Shown here piece after piece: positions 26,769 through 35,585 of a stretch of DNA of 64,000 nucleotides. Within the stretch, counting starts at the first letter, position 1, and every line of letters begins with the position of its first letter. The translations under genes were made by a program, and so were the position numbers. Under the pieces are notes generated by a model. That model worked only from the letters and a program-made list of their open reading frames with translations. It did not search any database and was not told the DNA's origin. The DNA is from Planctomycetota bacterium (GTDB lineage Bacteria; Planctomycetota; SZUA-567; H5-PLA8), in assembly GCA_027493525.1 (NCBI GenBank), contig JAOSKN010000003.1, positions 744,001 through 808,000 of the forward strand, read 5' to 3'.

Positions 26769-27315
26769 CTAATCGTATTTGTAGGCAGCGTTCAATTGGT
26801 CGGCCAATTGGTCCATGCGCCGGAAGACGGCCTCGGCCTTGGACTCGGCGTCCGGGTCATCGGCGTGCTTGCCGTCGATGATGTCCGCCAGCTTGAGCAG
26901 CAGGCCGTGGTACTCCCGGAGCCGCGGGTCGGAGACCCCGCCGAGCGGGGAGCGCGTTGACGCGGCGGCGCAGTTCGCCGGGCATCAGGAAGAGTTCGCG
27001 GCCCATCTTCTCGTCGAACTTGACCAGCGCGTGCCAGTAGTGCGCGTCGCCCGCGGGCTTGGCCGTGGCCAGTTTGATCACGCCCACGATAGCCAGCACG
27101 GCCACGATGACGCCGATGCGTACCAGGCCGAAGGGGATGCCGTCTTCGCCTCGGCGCGCGGGCCGTCGGGGCGCCGCGCGCCGGCGCGCGGCCCGGCGTG
27201 CGGAGGGGGCCTCGGCGGCGCCGGCTCCCGCGGCCGGTTCCGGTGATGCCGGCGCGGCGGGCGGCGTCGAAGGCTTGGGACGCCGAGCGGGACCGCGCGA
27301 GTTCGATAGCGCCAT
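26769..27315 (-). CDS. Single-pass membrane protein, unknown function, frameshifted
   Basis: The N-terminus is rich in Pro, Ala and Arg and should be cytoplasmic. One membrane helix follows (IPFGLVRIGVIVAVLAIVGV), then a short outside domain (YWHALVKFDEKMGRELFLMP). After RRRVNALP the frame runs into Arg/Pro-rich noise. Shifting one base near the C and G runs at 26936-26950 gives PLGGVSDPRLREYHGLLLKL, then ADIIDGKHADDPDAESKAEA and a stop at 26769. That is normal acidic, helical protein sequence, so I annotate the restored frame of about 181 residues. It has no recognised family. Confidence 0.6.
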
Positions 27316-27326
27316 GCTGGAATCCT

Positions 27327-27347
27327 CGATAGGAATGGAGCCTATCG
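27327..27347 (-). promoter_or_regulatory. Inverted repeat before the membrane-protein start
   Basis: CGATAGG and CCTATCG form a 7-bp inverted repeat with a 7-base loop, ending 11 bases ahead of the start codon at 27315. It could be an operator or a 5' leader hairpin. Upstream is an AT-rich patch where a weak promoter may lie. Confidence 0.35.
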
Positions 27348-27407
27348 TAGGTTCGCGGGCGTGTATTACAAGGCTTTATTAGTTATTGCGCTCGTGCAAT
27401 GAAATCT

Positions 27408-28436
27408 TCAAACGGGCTTTCCCGGAGTCTTAACGACCCGGTCCACCGCGCCCTCGACGTCCAGACTCCCCGCGGCGCAGGCGTCCACCAGGGGCGCAAG
27501 GTCGCCGCCGCGCGCCAGCCTTGCGGCCAGCTCGTCGCCCAGCCTGCGCGTCGCGCGCCAGAGGATCTCGCGAGCCAGCCGGCCGCGTTGCAGCGCTCCG
27601 GCCAGCTCGGGCTGGGACCGGTACGCGCGGTGCCGGTCGAGCGCCTCCATCAGTTCGGCGCCTCCGGTCCGCTGCAAGGCCGAGAGGAGCACGACCGCGG
27701 GCCGCCAATGCGGGCCTTGGAAGGCGCGCGCAAAGGCCGGCCCCAGTTGCCGCAGCGCGCGGCAGGTCTCGCCCGGCGCGTCGTGGACGGCCTGTTCGAG
27801 CTGGATCTTGAGCGACTCGGCCTCCGGGCGGTCGCCCTTGTTGACCACGAAGAGGTCGGCGATCTCCAGGATGCCCATCTTCATGAGCTGGACGTCGTCG
27901 CCCAGGCCCGGCACCTGGACCACGCAGACCGTATCGGCCAGATCGACCACCGCGACCTCCGCCTGTCCCGCGCCGACCGTCTCGAGCAGCACCACGTCGA
28001 AGCCCGCGCCTCCCAGCACGCGCAGCGCGTCGCTGGCCGCCGAGGCCAGGCCGCCGGAGGCCCCGCGGTTGCCCATGCTGCGGATGAAGACACCGCTGTC
28101 GTTGCGGTGGCTGCCCATGCGAATGCGGTCGCCCAGCAGCGCGCCGCCGGTGAACGGGCTGGACGGATCGACGGCGACGACCCCGACGCGCCGGCCGCGC
28201 TCGCGAAAGAGCGCGATCAGGTAATCGAGCAGCGTCGATTTTCCCGCGCCCGGCGGTCCCGTCAGGCCGATCGTATGCGGGGGCAGGGGGAGCCGCGCGA
28301 CGGCTCGCGAAGCCTTCCGCGCCGTGTCCGGCTCGGGCGCTTCAAGCTGCGAGATCAACCGGGATGCCGCGCGGCGGCTGCCTTGCAGGCAAGCGGCCGC
28401 CAGCGCATCCGGTGTGTCGGGCGGCGCCGCGTTCAT
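27408..28436 (-). CDS. meaB: Methylmalonyl-CoA mutase-associated GTPase MeaB
   Basis: The 342-residue protein has G1 IGLTGPPGAGKSTLLDYL, the switch-rich VVAVDPSSPFTGGALLGDRI and RMGSHRNDSGVFIRSMGNRG blocks, G3 FDVVLLETVGAGQAE, and G4 VVNKGD. These are diagnostic of the MeaB/ArgK family. MeaB is a G-protein chaperone that loads and protects the B12-dependent mutase. No mutase gene is present in the window, so the partner must be elsewhere. It is separated by 158 bases from the LptA-like gene upstream. Confidence 0.94.
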   Translation of the reverse strand: MNAAPPDTPDALAAACLQGSRRAASRLISQLEAPEPDTARKASRAVARLPLPPHTIGLTGPPGAGKSTLLDYLIALFRERGRRVGVVAVDPSSPFTGGALLGDRIRMGSHRNDSGVFIRSMGNRGASGGLASAASDALRVLGGAGFDVVLLETVGAGQAEVAVVDLADTVCVVQVPGLGDDVQLMKMGILEIADLFVVNKGDRPEAESLKIQLEQAVHDAPGETCRALRQLGPAFARAFQGPHWRPAVVLLSALQRTGGAELMEALDRHRAYRSQPELAGALQRGRLAREILWRATRRLGDELAARLARGGDLAPLVDACAAGSLDVEGAVDRVVKTPGKPV

Positions 28437-28594
28437 GCCTGAAATCTATCCGTTTCCGCGACGGGCGGCAATCGAGGGCGGAGGATGACGAGAGCAGGGG
28501 AGCATGAAAAGGCGAAGCGTGAAAGGATCCTGCTTCAGAAACGAACCTTCGAAGGAACGCTTGAGATCCCGCGCCCTGGCGCCGTGCTCGCGCC

Positions 28595-29884
28595 TTACGG
28601 CGCGCTTCCGCCTTGCTGCTCCTTCAACATCCGGATCTTCGGGGCGCGGTGGGGGCGCAGCTCGGGGACCGCGCCTTTATGGATGTCCATGCCCTTGGGC
28701 GAGCCGTCGATGAAGGTGGAAGTCTTGGTGTCGATCTTCAACAGGTGCTTAATCTTGATCATCCCGCACTCGCCGGGGGTCGCGGGGCTGGAGATGTAGA
28801 TCTTCACGTCGTCCTTGGGCTCTTTCATCTCCAGGATGGCCCGGGCATGTTCGAGGTCGTAGAGCAAACGGTCGCAATGGACGGTATGCGCGCCGCTGAG
28901 CAGCTCGACCCGGCCGATGCACTCGATGCTCTGGAGGCTCCCGGTGAAGATGGTGCTGGGCCCGGGGGAGCCCTCGACGTTCGGCTCGGTGCTCTGCACG
29001 CGCAAGACCAGTTCGTCGGTCCACATCTTGAGCGCGGCCTGTTCGATCTGGACGCTGCGCTTGAGCGTAAGCTTGCCGGAGTAGCTCTCGAAGAGCATCT
29101 CGCCGTCGCAGGAGATGGTGATCATCCCGCCGGAGGCCAGGGAGAGCTGCGGGACCATGCCGCCGCCGGCGGAGGCGCCGGGCGCGTCCCCTTTGGACGG
29201 AAGGCGCACTTCGGCCAGCGCCCCGCCCAGCGCGCGGTAGGTGTCCAGGCGCAGGTCCATGACGAATTTGAAGGCCTGGAGCAGGTTGTCGCCGGAACCG
29301 AGCGTGGCGGGCTTGCCCTTGGCCAGATCCCCGGAGACGGTGATGAGCTGGCGCGTGAGTTTCCCGCCTTCGCCGAAGCGCGATTCGTAGCTCAGGCTTT
29401 CCCCCTTCGCCCACTGCCCGGGCAGGACGATCTCCACGGCGCCGAGGGCCTGGAGCAGCTCCACGTCGCCGCTGCCGAGGTCGCGTTCGACCTCGATCTT
29501 GTCCCCGCGCAGCACGACGCCCGTCGAAGGCTGCTCGATCTCCACCCGGTTGCTCAGAATGAACTGTTCCTTGGGCCGCTTCTTCCCGTTCTCGACCTCG
29601 GCGACCTTCTCGACGCGCGAGAACGGCCCGCAGGCGCGCATCACCACGTCGCCGCCGCTGACGTCCATCAACCCGGCTTCCTGCGGCGGGGTCTTGGGTT
29701 TCGTGAGCTCGGGCTTGGCGGGTTGCCCGGGGTCGGGCACCTTCCAGGGGAAGATGCCGCTGCGCGGGACCGGCACGCGCTGCAGGTCTCCGGCGGTCAG
29801 GTCGAGCGGCGACGAGGCTTCGCCCGCGGAAAGACAAGGCGCGGCGCACGCCAGCAGCAGCAGGATCGGCGCGCGGGGCGTCAT
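28595..29884 (-). CDS. OstA/LptA-like periplasmic protein
   Basis: The 429-residue product has a signal peptide (MTPRAPILLLLACAAPCLSA) and beta-rich sequence with OstA-type segments. Examples are QFILSNRVEIEQPSTGVVLR, LRGDKIEVERDLGSGDVELL and SIECIGRVELLSGAHTVHCD with RLLYDLEHARAIL. In LptA-type proteins such strands build a jelly-roll bridge carrying LPS across the periplasm. At 429 residues it is over twice the length of E. coli LptA, so it may hold two or more such modules. Its start overlaps the stop of the larger OstA-like gene as ATGA, and kdsD lies upstream. The family is assigned by pattern only. Confidence 0.7.
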   Translation of the reverse strand: MTPRAPILLLLACAAPCLSAGEASSPLDLTAGDLQRVPVPRSGIFPWKVPDPGQPAKPELTKPKTPPQEAGLMDVSGGDVVMRACGPFSRVEKVAEVENGKKRPKEQFILSNRVEIEQPSTGVVLRGDKIEVERDLGSGDVELLQALGAVEIVLPGQWAKGESLSYESRFGEGGKLTRQLITVSGDLAKGKPATLGSGDNLLQAFKFVMDLRLDTYRALGGALAEVRLPSKGDAPGASAGGGMVPQLSLASGGMITISCDGEMLFESYSGKLTLKRSVQIEQAALKMWTDELVLRVQSTEPNVEGSPGPSTIFTGSLQSIECIGRVELLSGAHTVHCDRLLYDLEHARAILEMKEPKDDVKIYISSPATPGECGMIKIKHLLKIDTKTSTFIDGSPKGMDIHKGAVPELRPHRAPKIRMLKEQQGGSAP

Positions 29885-32663
29885 GGCGTGCCCTTTCGGC
29901 TCAGGTCCTTGGGCGCGGCGTCGCGCGGCAGCGGGACGACGCCGGCGTACGGGGTCAGCAGGTACGATTTCCCGTCGGCCGGGGTGAAGCGGCCGCTCTT
30001 GCCGTCGTAATCCAGGCGGTGCTGGGCCCAGAGCATGCGGCTCGCGCCGCTGTCTTCGCCGATGTAAATCTGGACCCAGTGCTCGGGATCGGTCGTCTTC
30101 AGGAACGCGCGGTCCTCCACCATGTCGTAAAAGACGTGGTCGCACTGCACGACCTGGGTATCGGTGATGATCTCCACCCGCCCGAGGCATTCGACCGAGC
30201 GCGGCGTGCCGGAGAACATCCCCGAGCCGAGGCCTTCCTTGCGGGGCGGCGCGGCGTCCGGCTGGCCCATGGGGATGCCCGGCCCCTGGCGCGGCATGCC
30301 GGGCACGCCCAGGCCCGTGACGCCCATCCTGGGTTTGGGCTTGGCTTCCTCTTTCCCCGGTGTCTGGGGCTCCGCCTTGGGCGCATCCAGCTTGAGGTAC
30401 ATCTCGTCGGCGACGATGCGCATCTTGTCCTGGTACACGAGCACGTTCTTGGTGATGCGCAGCAGCCCCGCCGGCCCGTCGAAGAGCAGGTCGCCGTCGC
30501 ACTGGAGGTTCAGGCGTCCGCCGGCGCCCAGGGCGAAGCCGGGCATCATCGCCGAGCCGCCCGCGGCCGCATCGGGGAGCTTGTCCGGCTTCTGCGCGCC
30601 GGGCAGGGTGACGCGCGCAACGACCCCGTTGGCCGCGCGGAAGCTCTTGTTCAGCGCGTCGATGGCGAATTCGGGCCCTGCGATGGCCATGTCGCCGGTC
30701 GCGACCGTCGCGCGCTGCGCGGGCCCCGCGCTGCGCACGGTAAGGATGTTCTCGACCATCGCGCCCGTGCCGTCGTAGCGCAGGCCCGCGGTGAGCTTTT
30801 CGCCGACGACTTGCATGCCTTCCATGCGCACCAGCACCGCGCCCTGCCCGTCCATCCGCTGCAGGCGCCCGGTGGCGGTGTCCCGTTCGACGCTCAGGTG
30901 CTGCCCCTGGATCAGCAGCCCGCGCGCTTTCTGCCGGATCACCACGTCCCCGTCGATGGCTAGCACCTCGCTGATCCGCTCGGGCGCGCCCGTCGGCACG
31001 GGCAGGGCGGCGAGCCGGCGCGCGAACTGCCCGTACCACTCGATTTCCAACTCGCCGGCCCCCAGGTCCAGCAGGGTTTCGCTGGCCGGCGCGGGATCTT
31101 GCGGGCGCGTGCCTTCGGGCTTCTGCGAAAGCATCTGCATCGCGCCGGGGCGGATGACCAGGCGCTTCTGGCCCCAGGTGGGCATCGAGAGCGTCTGGTC
31201 GCGCCGCGAGATGACGCACTTCGGCGTATGCAGCTCGCCGACTTCGTCGACGATCTCCAGCGGGCTGTTGCCGACGCCTTCCAGGGTCACCGCGTCGTAG
31301 CGCCCGTCGTAGTAGATGCGCTGGCAGTCGATGCGGAAAGGCTGGGGCGGGCGGTCCTTGGGCGCGCCGGCCGGCGCGGCCTTGGCCCCGCCGATGCGGA
31401 CCTGCCCCAGCGCCTCGGCGTACTCGGGGAAGCCCGGCGTCGCGCCGCCGGCCGGGTACTGCATGCACAGATGGGTGCAGGTCATCTGCCCGGAAGGCCC
31501 CGCCGGCGCGCCGGCCGGCTGCTCCTTCGGAGCGCTGACCATGCGCACGCCGTTGAGGAACTCGAAGCGCCGCGCCAGGGGACGTGGGTCTCCTCCTGCG
31601 TCACCGCGACCACATGGGGCAGGACGGCCATGTCGAGCACCGCGGGGCCCTGGCAGGTCACCTCGGTCCGGGTGGGCGGGACGGGCGGGCCCTTCGGCTC
31701 GGCGGCCTCCGGCGCGCGCGGGTTTTCCTGGAACGGCATCAGCGCGGCGCCCGAGCCTTCGATCAGCATCTGGATGTTGCGGTGGAAGATCACGCGCCGC
31801 CGCTCGACGGCGGTCACGCCCACGCGCTTCCCATCGACCTCGACCGGGCGCGGGTCGTCGCGCGTGCCGGTCTCGAGGATCATCCCCTCGGCCTGGATGT
31901 CCATGGTGTTCAAGCCGCCGTCGGGATTGCGCGCGACGAAGCGGCCGCGCACCAGCGGGTCGGGAACGTCGCGCCGCTCGGAGAGCACGAAGAGGACCAG
32001 TTCGGTGCTGCCCACGACGGGATCGCGCCAGGAGCGCCAACGCAGCTTCTCGCAGCTCAGCACGCCCACCGGAATGGAGGCGTCCCCGGTGATGGCTTGC
32101 GAGAAGATTTCCACGACCACGCCGCCGCCGGCTTCGCCCTCGGCCGTCTCCAGATTCAGGCGGCCGTCCTTCGCGGTGATCGCCACCCGGCCCTGGCGCA
32201 GTTGCGCCGGCAGCGCGGGAGCCGCCGCCTTGCCCGAACCGTTCGAGCCCCCATGCTGCAAAGCCTGCGAGATCGCCTGGAGCGAGCCTTCGGAGAGGAA
32301 GTACGTGAGGCGCACGGTGCTGAGGTAGATCGCCTTGCCGCGCCGCTCGGCGTCCGTCGCGCGCAGCTCCAGGAGCAGCTCGCGCCGCTCGCTGCCGCCG
32401 CTGTACATCTCCGTGCGCACGCCCTTCCCGCTGAGGAAGCCTTCGACCATCATTCCGCCGGTGCGGGGCGCAAGGCCGCCGCTGTCGGTGAGCGGAAGCA
32501 GGGCGCGGCGCTGGGCTTCGTGCCAGAGGTTCGCGCGGTCGGCCACGTTGAAGACGTCGTTGACGACGACTTCCGGCGCCGGGGAGGGATCCTCGTCCTC
32601 GCCGCCGCGCAGCGCGCCGGCCGCCGCGGCGAAGGCCAGGATGCCGCCCAGGATCGGGCTCAT
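29881..32663 (-). CDS. Large OstA-like periplasmic protein, frameshifted
   Basis: Two overlapping frames make one gene. The 5' part starts MSPILGGILAFAAAAGALRG at 32663 and runs to VVAVTQEETHV. The 3' part resumes as PLARRFEFLNGVRMVSAPKE and ends at 29881. One base is missing from the C run near 31576-31582 (GGGG on the plus strand). Restored, it is about 927 residues with a signal peptide. Several OstA/LptC-like segments are visible: RVIFHRNIQMLIEGSGAALM, VLAIDGDVVIRQKARGLLIQ and VECLGRVEIITDTQVVQCDH with VFYDMVEDRAFL. Its relation to the next gene suggests both handle lipopolysaccharide in the periplasm. A size above 900 residues is unusual for this fold outside LptD, and I see no LptD barrel signature. 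Confidence 0.65.
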
Positions 32664-32692
32664 TCGAATCACGCGGGTCGTCTCCGCCTCTC

Positions 32693-33757
32693 TCAAAGCA
32701 CCGGCCAGCCGACCAGGTCCTGGATGTCCAGGATCCCGACGGCCTTCCCGCGCCGGTCCACGACCGGGAGCGCGTTGATGCGCTTCTCGGCCATCAGTTC
32801 CTGCGCCTCGGCGACGAGCGTCGCGTCCAGGATGTGCCGGCACGGGCTGGTCATGTGCCGCCCCACGTCTTCCTGGAACAGCGAAGGATCCTTCAGCATC
32901 AGCCTGCGGAAGTCCCCGTCGGTAAAGACGCCCAGCAGCTTGCCGCGCGCGTCCACGACCATCGCCGCGCCGCAGCGCGCCTTGGTCATGCGGTCCAGCG
33001 CCGCGCCGACCGGGCAATCCGTGCGGATCAGGACCATCCGATCGCCGCCGCGCATCAGGTCGCGCGCGAGCATCAGCTTCCGGCCCAGCGCGCCGCCCGG
33101 ATGCAGCCGCGCGTACTCGCGCACCGTCAGTCCGCGCGCCTTGAGCACGCACAGCGCCAGCGCGTCGCCCAGCGCGAGCATCGCCGTGGTCGAGGCGCTC
33201 GGCGCCAGCCGCAGCGGGCAGGGCTCCACGATCCGCCCGATCTCCAGGACCACGTCGGCCGCCTTGCCCAGCGACGAGTCCGGCGCGCCGGTGATCGCCA
33301 CGACCGCGGCGCGAACCTTCTTGACGGCCGGGAGCAACCGCACGACCTCTTCGGACTCGCCCGAGTTCGAGAAGGCCACGAGCACGTCGCGGCGGGTGAC
33401 CATCCCCAGGTCGCCGTGCAGCGCCTCCGCGGGGTGCATGAACAGGGCGGGGGTCCCGGTGCTGGCCAGGGTCGCGCAGAACTTCAGCGCCATCATCCCG
33501 GCCTTGCCCATCCCCGTGCCCACCACGCGGCCGTGCCCGTGCTGGCTCTTCTCCAGGATCAATTCGGCGGCCTCGCGAAACGCGCCGTCCACGAGATGCG
33601 CCAGGTTCGCGACCGCGCGCGATTCGGCACGCAGCACCTGCCGCGCGAAGGCCAGATCCACCTTCCGCGGCGTGCCGCGACCCTGGAAGCGCTCCAGCGC
33701 GCGCGCGCGCTGGCGCTCGTCGCGGGCCTTTCGAGACCGCTTCTTCGTCGCGCTCAC
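32693..33757 (-). CDS. kdsD: Arabinose-5-phosphate isomerase
   Basis: The 354-residue protein has the SIS domain (GRVVGTGMGKAGMMALKFCA, FMHPAEALHGDLGMVTRRDV, LVAFSNSGESEEVVRLLPAV, LAPSASTTAMLALGDALALC) and two C-terminal CBS domains (DLMRGGDRMVLIRTDCPVG; HMTSPCRHILDATLVAEAQE). This is the KdsD/KpsF/GutQ layout. It makes arabinose-5-phosphate, the first committed step to Kdo. The start is GTG at 33757 with GAGGG six bases ahead; it has a basic N-terminal extension of about 30 residues. The OstA-like genes follow directly, mirroring the kdsD-lptC-lptA order of proteobacteria. kdsA is at 58.5 kb. Confidence 0.93.
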   Translation of the reverse strand: MSATKKRSRKARDERQRARALERFQGRGTPRKVDLAFARQVLRAESRAVANLAHLVDGAFREAAELILEKSQHGHGRVVGTGMGKAGMMALKFCATLASTGTPALFMHPAEALHGDLGMVTRRDVLVAFSNSGESEEVVRLLPAVKKVRAAVVAITGAPDSSLGKAADVVLEIGRIVEPCPLRLAPSASTTAMLALGDALALCVLKARGLTVREYARLHPGGALGRKLMLARDLMRGGDRMVLIRTDCPVGAALDRMTKARCGAAMVVDARGKLLGVFTDGDFRRLMLKDPSLFQEDVGRHMTSPCRHILDATLVAEAQELMAEKRINALPVVDRRGKAVGILDIQDLVGWPVL

Positions 33758-33880
33758 TCGAATCCCTCAAACTTCGGCAGGCATGGTAACCGGACGCCTG
33801 CCTTGGGACGCCCTTCAATCCCACAACCCTATTTCAAATCATGTCTTAGGCGGGCGCAGCGCCACCATGGCCGTGCGCCC

Positions 33881-35563
33881 TCACGCCGGCGCCCAGGCGC
33901 GTTTGCGCGCGGCCAGCCGCTCCCGCAGCGCTGCGAGTCCCAGTGCATTCAGCACGCGCTCCGGCCCCACGCCGCCCTTTCGCGCCACCGCCACCCCGTA
34001 GGGCATCAGCTTCAATTCGGCGGTGTTGTGGCTGTCCGGGTTGATGCTGAGCCACGCGCCGAGTTCCAACGCCCGGCGATGCCAGCGCCAGTCCAGGTCC
34101 AGCCGCACCGGATGCGCGTTGATCTCCACGACCACGCCGTGCTCGGCGCAGGCCTCCAGGATCCGCTCCACGTCCACGGTGTAGCCTTCGCGCCGGAGCA
34201 GGAGCCGCCCCGTCGCGTGCCCCAGGATCGTCGTCGCCGGATGGGCCAGGGCCTTGCCGATTCGCGCGGTCTGCGCCTCGCGCGGAAGATGGAACTGGCT
34301 GTGCACGCTGGCGACGACGAAATCGAACTTCGCGAGGGTCGCGTCGTCGTAATCGAGCGAGCCGTCTTCGCGGATGTCCGACTCGATGCCCTTGAGGATC
34401 CGGAACGGCAGGCCGGCGGCCGCGTACTTCGCGTTGAGCCGGTCGGCCTCCTCGTGCTGCCGCGCGACGCGCTCCGGCGAGAGCCCCCCCGCGTAACGCG
34501 CGCTCTGGGAGTGGTCGGCCACGCCGAAGTATTCCAGGCCCATGCCCCGCACGGTCTCGGCCATCTCCTCCAGGGTATTGTTGCCGTCGGAGAAGGTCGT
34601 ATGCGCGTGGAGAATGCCGCGCAGGTCGCCGTCCTCGACCAGCCTCGGGAGCCGGCCTGCGGCGGCGGCTTCGACCTCGCCCTGACCTTCGCGAAGTTCC
34701 GGCGGGATGAAGGGCAGGCCCAGGGCGGCATAGACGGCGGCCTCGTCGGGCGCGGGCAGGTCCTCGCCGCCGCGCTTCAACCCGTCCGAGCCGAGTTGCA
34801 GACCCCGCTCCTTGGCGCGGGTTTCCAGCGCCTGGAGGTGCGCTTCGGAGCCGGTCTCGTAAAGCAGCGCCAGGCCGAAACGATCGGGCCGCGCGGCGCG
34901 CACTCGCATGGCGCCCAGGCGCTCCTGGAGCCTGGCGCCGGCGGCGGCGCAGACGACCAGGCTCGGCGGCCCGGTCGTCTCGCAGCGCCTGCGCACTTCG
35001 CCGGCGGCCTCCGCGCGCTCGACGCCCGGCCAGGCGCGCACAGCTTCCAGCGCGGCGTCGGCCTCCGCCGCGGCTTCGGGCATGCGCTGGCGGCCGGCCG
35101 AGCGGCGCGCGAAAGCCAGGGCGTCCTTCAAGCTGGACGCGAGCTTGGCGCCGAAGCCCTTGAGCTGCTCCACCCGCCCGTCGTCGATGGCGCGTTCGAG
35201 CGCGTCGAGCCCGTCCACGCCCAGTTCCTTGCGGAGTTGCAGCACTTTCTTCGCGCCCAGCCCGGGCAAGCCGGCCAGATCCAGCAGGCCGTCGGGGACC
35301 TCCTGGCGCAGTCGTTCGAGCGTCTTGTGCGTGCCGCTGCGGTGGAGCGTCTCGATCTTTTCCGCGATGGCCTTGCCGACCCCGGGCAGCTCTTCGAGCT
35401 TGCCCGCCTGGATCAGCTCGCCCAGGGGCGTCTTCAGCGCGCGCAGCACCTCGGCGGATTTGTGGTAGGCGCGCACCTTGAAGCTCGACTCTCCGGTCAG
35501 CTCCAGGCGGCGGCCCAGCTCGTCCAGCCGGTCGGCCACGGCGTACGCATCGAACTCGGTCAA
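33881..35563 (-). CDS. PolX-like protein with degenerate polymerase site and intact PHP domain
   Basis: The 560-residue protein has the full PolX layout: an 8-kDa-like domain and helix-hairpin-helices (LEELPGVGKAIAEKIETL; LAGLPGLGAKKVLQLRKELG), a family X nucleotidyltransferase region and a C-terminal PHP domain. The PHP metal residues look complete: HAHTTFSDG near 319-327, GVADHSQSA near 347, SVHSQFHL, LGHATGRLL and SINPDSHNT. In the polymerase region the family motif ET-x-GDLDIL reads ETTGPPSLV (residues 195-203), so both catalytic aspartates are replaced by Pro and Ser. The third Asp region (usually DLRVV) is also not recognisable. Nuclease function is plausible and polymerisation unlikely. 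A TTG start has GGAGG six bases ahead. Confidence 0.88.
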   Translation of the reverse strand: MTEFDAYAVADRLDELGRRLELTGESSFKVRAYHKSAEVLRALKTPLGELIQAGKLEELPGVGKAIAEKIETLHRSGTHKTLERLRQEVPDGLLDLAGLPGLGAKKVLQLRKELGVDGLDALERAIDDGRVEQLKGFGAKLASSLKDALAFARRSAGRQRMPEAAAEADAALEAVRAWPGVERAEAAGEVRRRCETTGPPSLVVCAAAGARLQERLGAMRVRAARPDRFGLALLYETGSEAHLQALETRAKERGLQLGSDGLKRGGEDLPAPDEAAVYAALGLPFIPPELREGQGEVEAAAAGRLPRLVEDGDLRGILHAHTTFSDGNNTLEEMAETVRGMGLEYFGVADHSQSARYAGGLSPERVARQHEEADRLNAKYAAAGLPFRILKGIESDIREDGSLDYDDATLAKFDFVVASVHSQFHLPREAQTARIGKALAHPATTILGHATGRLLLRREGYTVDVERILEACAEHGVVVEINAHPVRLDLDWRWHRRALELGAWLSINPDSHNTAELKLMPYGVAVARKGGVGPERVLNALGLAALRERLAARKRAWAPA

Positions 35564-35585
35564 GCGAAGCCTCCAGGCGGACGCG

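Noticed and set aside
28545-28575. Palindrome CCTTCGAAGG near the LptA-like stop
   Set aside because: It is a single 10-bp palindrome without repeats or promoter context and is expected by chance in this composition.
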